Assembly (NCBI GenBank): GCA_037013685.1
Contig: CM072894.1
Location: 6,884,841 to 6,948,840 of the forward strand
Length of the DNA stretch: 64,000 nt
From: Acridotheres tristis
Taxonomy: Eukaryota > Chordata > Aves > Passeriformes > Sturnidae
Direction: 5' to 3'
Position numbers and translations under genes: made by a program
Shown: positions 62,601 to 64,000 of the stretch, piece by piece
Layout of the letters: the number at the start of each line of letters is the position of its first letter
How positions within the stretch are numbered: the stretch's first letter is position 1
The notes under the pieces: generated by a model
The model's input: the letters and a program-made list of their open reading frames with translations, nothing else
What the model was told of the DNA's origin: nothing
Databases searched by the model: none

Positions 62601-64000
62601 TTTAGTGCTGGTACCTACTTTTCCCCTATAAAACTCTGTTCTCAATGCATGGATTAGCTGTGGAAGAGAGCTGGGCAGACAGACTTCTTGGTAACTCTTT
62701 TTATGTGTACAGTCATTCAAATGCAAACATCTGGGTCTGGCCCCAGCCTGTAGCCTAGATAATGGAATAAGTGATTTTTTGCCTCCAAGAATGAGACACA
62801 CTTGTTTTCCAGTTGCAAACCTTTTTTACAGTCAAAAGATCTATTGACCAAATAAAAAGTCACTGAAAACTGTGACATTTTATAAAAGGCCTATAAATAA
62901 TAGCCTATGCTATTTAGAAGTGTTCATTTTAATCACAACCAAACTATTTTACTGCAGAAATGTTGCATCTTAATGTTGTCATTAAAATGTGGGGTTAATT
63001 TGAGATTTTCACAGCATTAAATACTGCACTGACCTAACCTGTCTCTCAAATACATAACTGGGTGTGCTTCGGGTAGTTTACTATACATGGAATTTCTAAA
63101 ATTGCTCTTTTTACCATCAAGGCATGGTTGCACAAATGTAATTTTTTTTTTCTTAGTGTAGCGTTAGGTAGTGTAAAGTGAAGCTGTGCAACATCCCTAA
63201 GTGAAAAAAATTCAGTATGTAACTTTTTGTTTATAAGTGCTCTTTATTATTAGTGTTGCAGGGGTCTTCTGGTTTTCTGTTTCAGGTTTCATTCAATTAT
63301 GTATTCAAGTGAGGTTGCTCCTCAATCTACAAAACTGAAAAAGAGATACCAGGCCTGAGCTTTTGGCAGCAGCAAATACCTGGTTATTCCAGAGAAAACT
63401 GGAGAGGAAACTTGAAGGAGTCAATGCCAGTTCCTAGAGCTGGGCCTAGCTGAACTCTGCTTTTACTTTCACATACATTAATACAACTTTGGGTTGGCTC
63501 TAGCATGTATGACAGGGAACAGTCTCCAAAAAACATCTGGTAATTTCAGACAGTCTGAACACACTATACTAAGACTTTCTTTTGCCCCTGGGGTTATGGC
63601 ATTGCACTGGTATATTGCAAGAATTTTCCAGAGGCAGCTTCAGGAAACTCTTGTTAGAGCAGGTGGTCTTGATGCCCCAAAGGGGCACAAAATTGAGAGA
63701 CAAAGTCTTTTTTATGTTTTCACAGCACAGACTGCTCTTTGCATTGTGGACACAGCACACAGTCTATGTCAAGTTTGCAGTGCTGTTTCTTCAGTGCAGA
63801 GTTTCAAGCTTGCAAAACATTTCTGGATGCTGTCAGCTGAAATTTGGATTCTGTAATGCCTTTGGCCAGGGCTTGTATACACAGGGAAGATGTTTTTGGA
63901 ACTCAAAACACATGCGTGGAGCTCCACCAAGATGAATCAGCAGCTCAGGAAACTTAGTACATCTTTCTAGAGCCAATTTTTTTCTTTTTTTAATCTTATT
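59601..64000. other. Unique non-coding sequence to the window end
   Basis: No gene or further mobile element is recognised. It contains a perfect 16-bp palindrome at 61650-61665 and poly-A/T runs near 61180, 61730 and 63142. Open frames at 63494-63935 overlap in two plus frames and one minus frame and show no motif. Confidence 0.55.
61650..61665. repeat. Perfect 16-bp palindrome
   Basis: The sequence atcatgcatgcatgat equals its own reverse complement. It contains overlapping atgcat elements of the type bound by POU/octamer-like or RY-type factors, but no gene is nearby to give this meaning. Confidence 0.7.

Overview
This window looks like bird nuclear DNA. The main reason is its interspersed repeats. 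At least five fragments belong to the CR1 family of LINE retrotransposons, the dominant avian LINE, and they are 5'-truncated, sparse and diverged. I see no mammalian SINE or L1 sequence, no bacterial gene organisation, no operons and no CRISPR. The base composition appears AT-rich by eye, with no CpG island. A turtle or crocodilian cannot be excluded, because they also carry CR1, but the low repeat load fits a bird better.

The window is best read as intergenic or intronic 'desert' sequence. I found no gene that I can name, and no tRNA, rRNA or known microRNA that I recognise. Open reading frames are short, overlap one another on both strands, and have the lengths expected by chance. A few segments have exon-like or degraded-coding features. 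They are reported at low confidence: 20357-20461 (+), 30853-31031 (+), 35881-35952 (-), 45543-45608 (-), 49507-49738 (+) and a coding-like remnant at 58580-59045 (-).

Layout. 1-10 kb: unique sequence with an old CR1 copy at 2150-2580, two exact or near-exact short tandem duplications and an A-rich tract near 4.9 kb. 9.9-10.0 kb: a 90-bp (GGAT)n microsatellite. 10-20 kb: mostly unique, with an A15 run and a 60-bp near-palindromic AT repeat at 14.7 kb. 20-31 kb: a CR1 3' end at 20.9 kb, a weak telomere-like patch and a candidate exon. 31-38 kb: two diverged copies, in the same orientation, of an unidentified repeat of about 240 bp, 6 kb apart. They flank a (TTTTCC)n array and a candidate minus-strand last exon. 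38-53 kb: unique sequence, a CR1 3' end at 39.5 kb and a clear CR1 at 52.8-53.1 kb. 53-64 kb: unique sequence, a coding-like minus-strand patch at 58.6-59.0 kb and a minus-strand CR1 at 59.4-59.6 kb.

No genes can be shown to work together here. I did not find a convincing undescribed system. The best leads for follow-up are the repeat pair, the candidate last exon between its copies, and the 58.6-59.0 kb coding-like patch.
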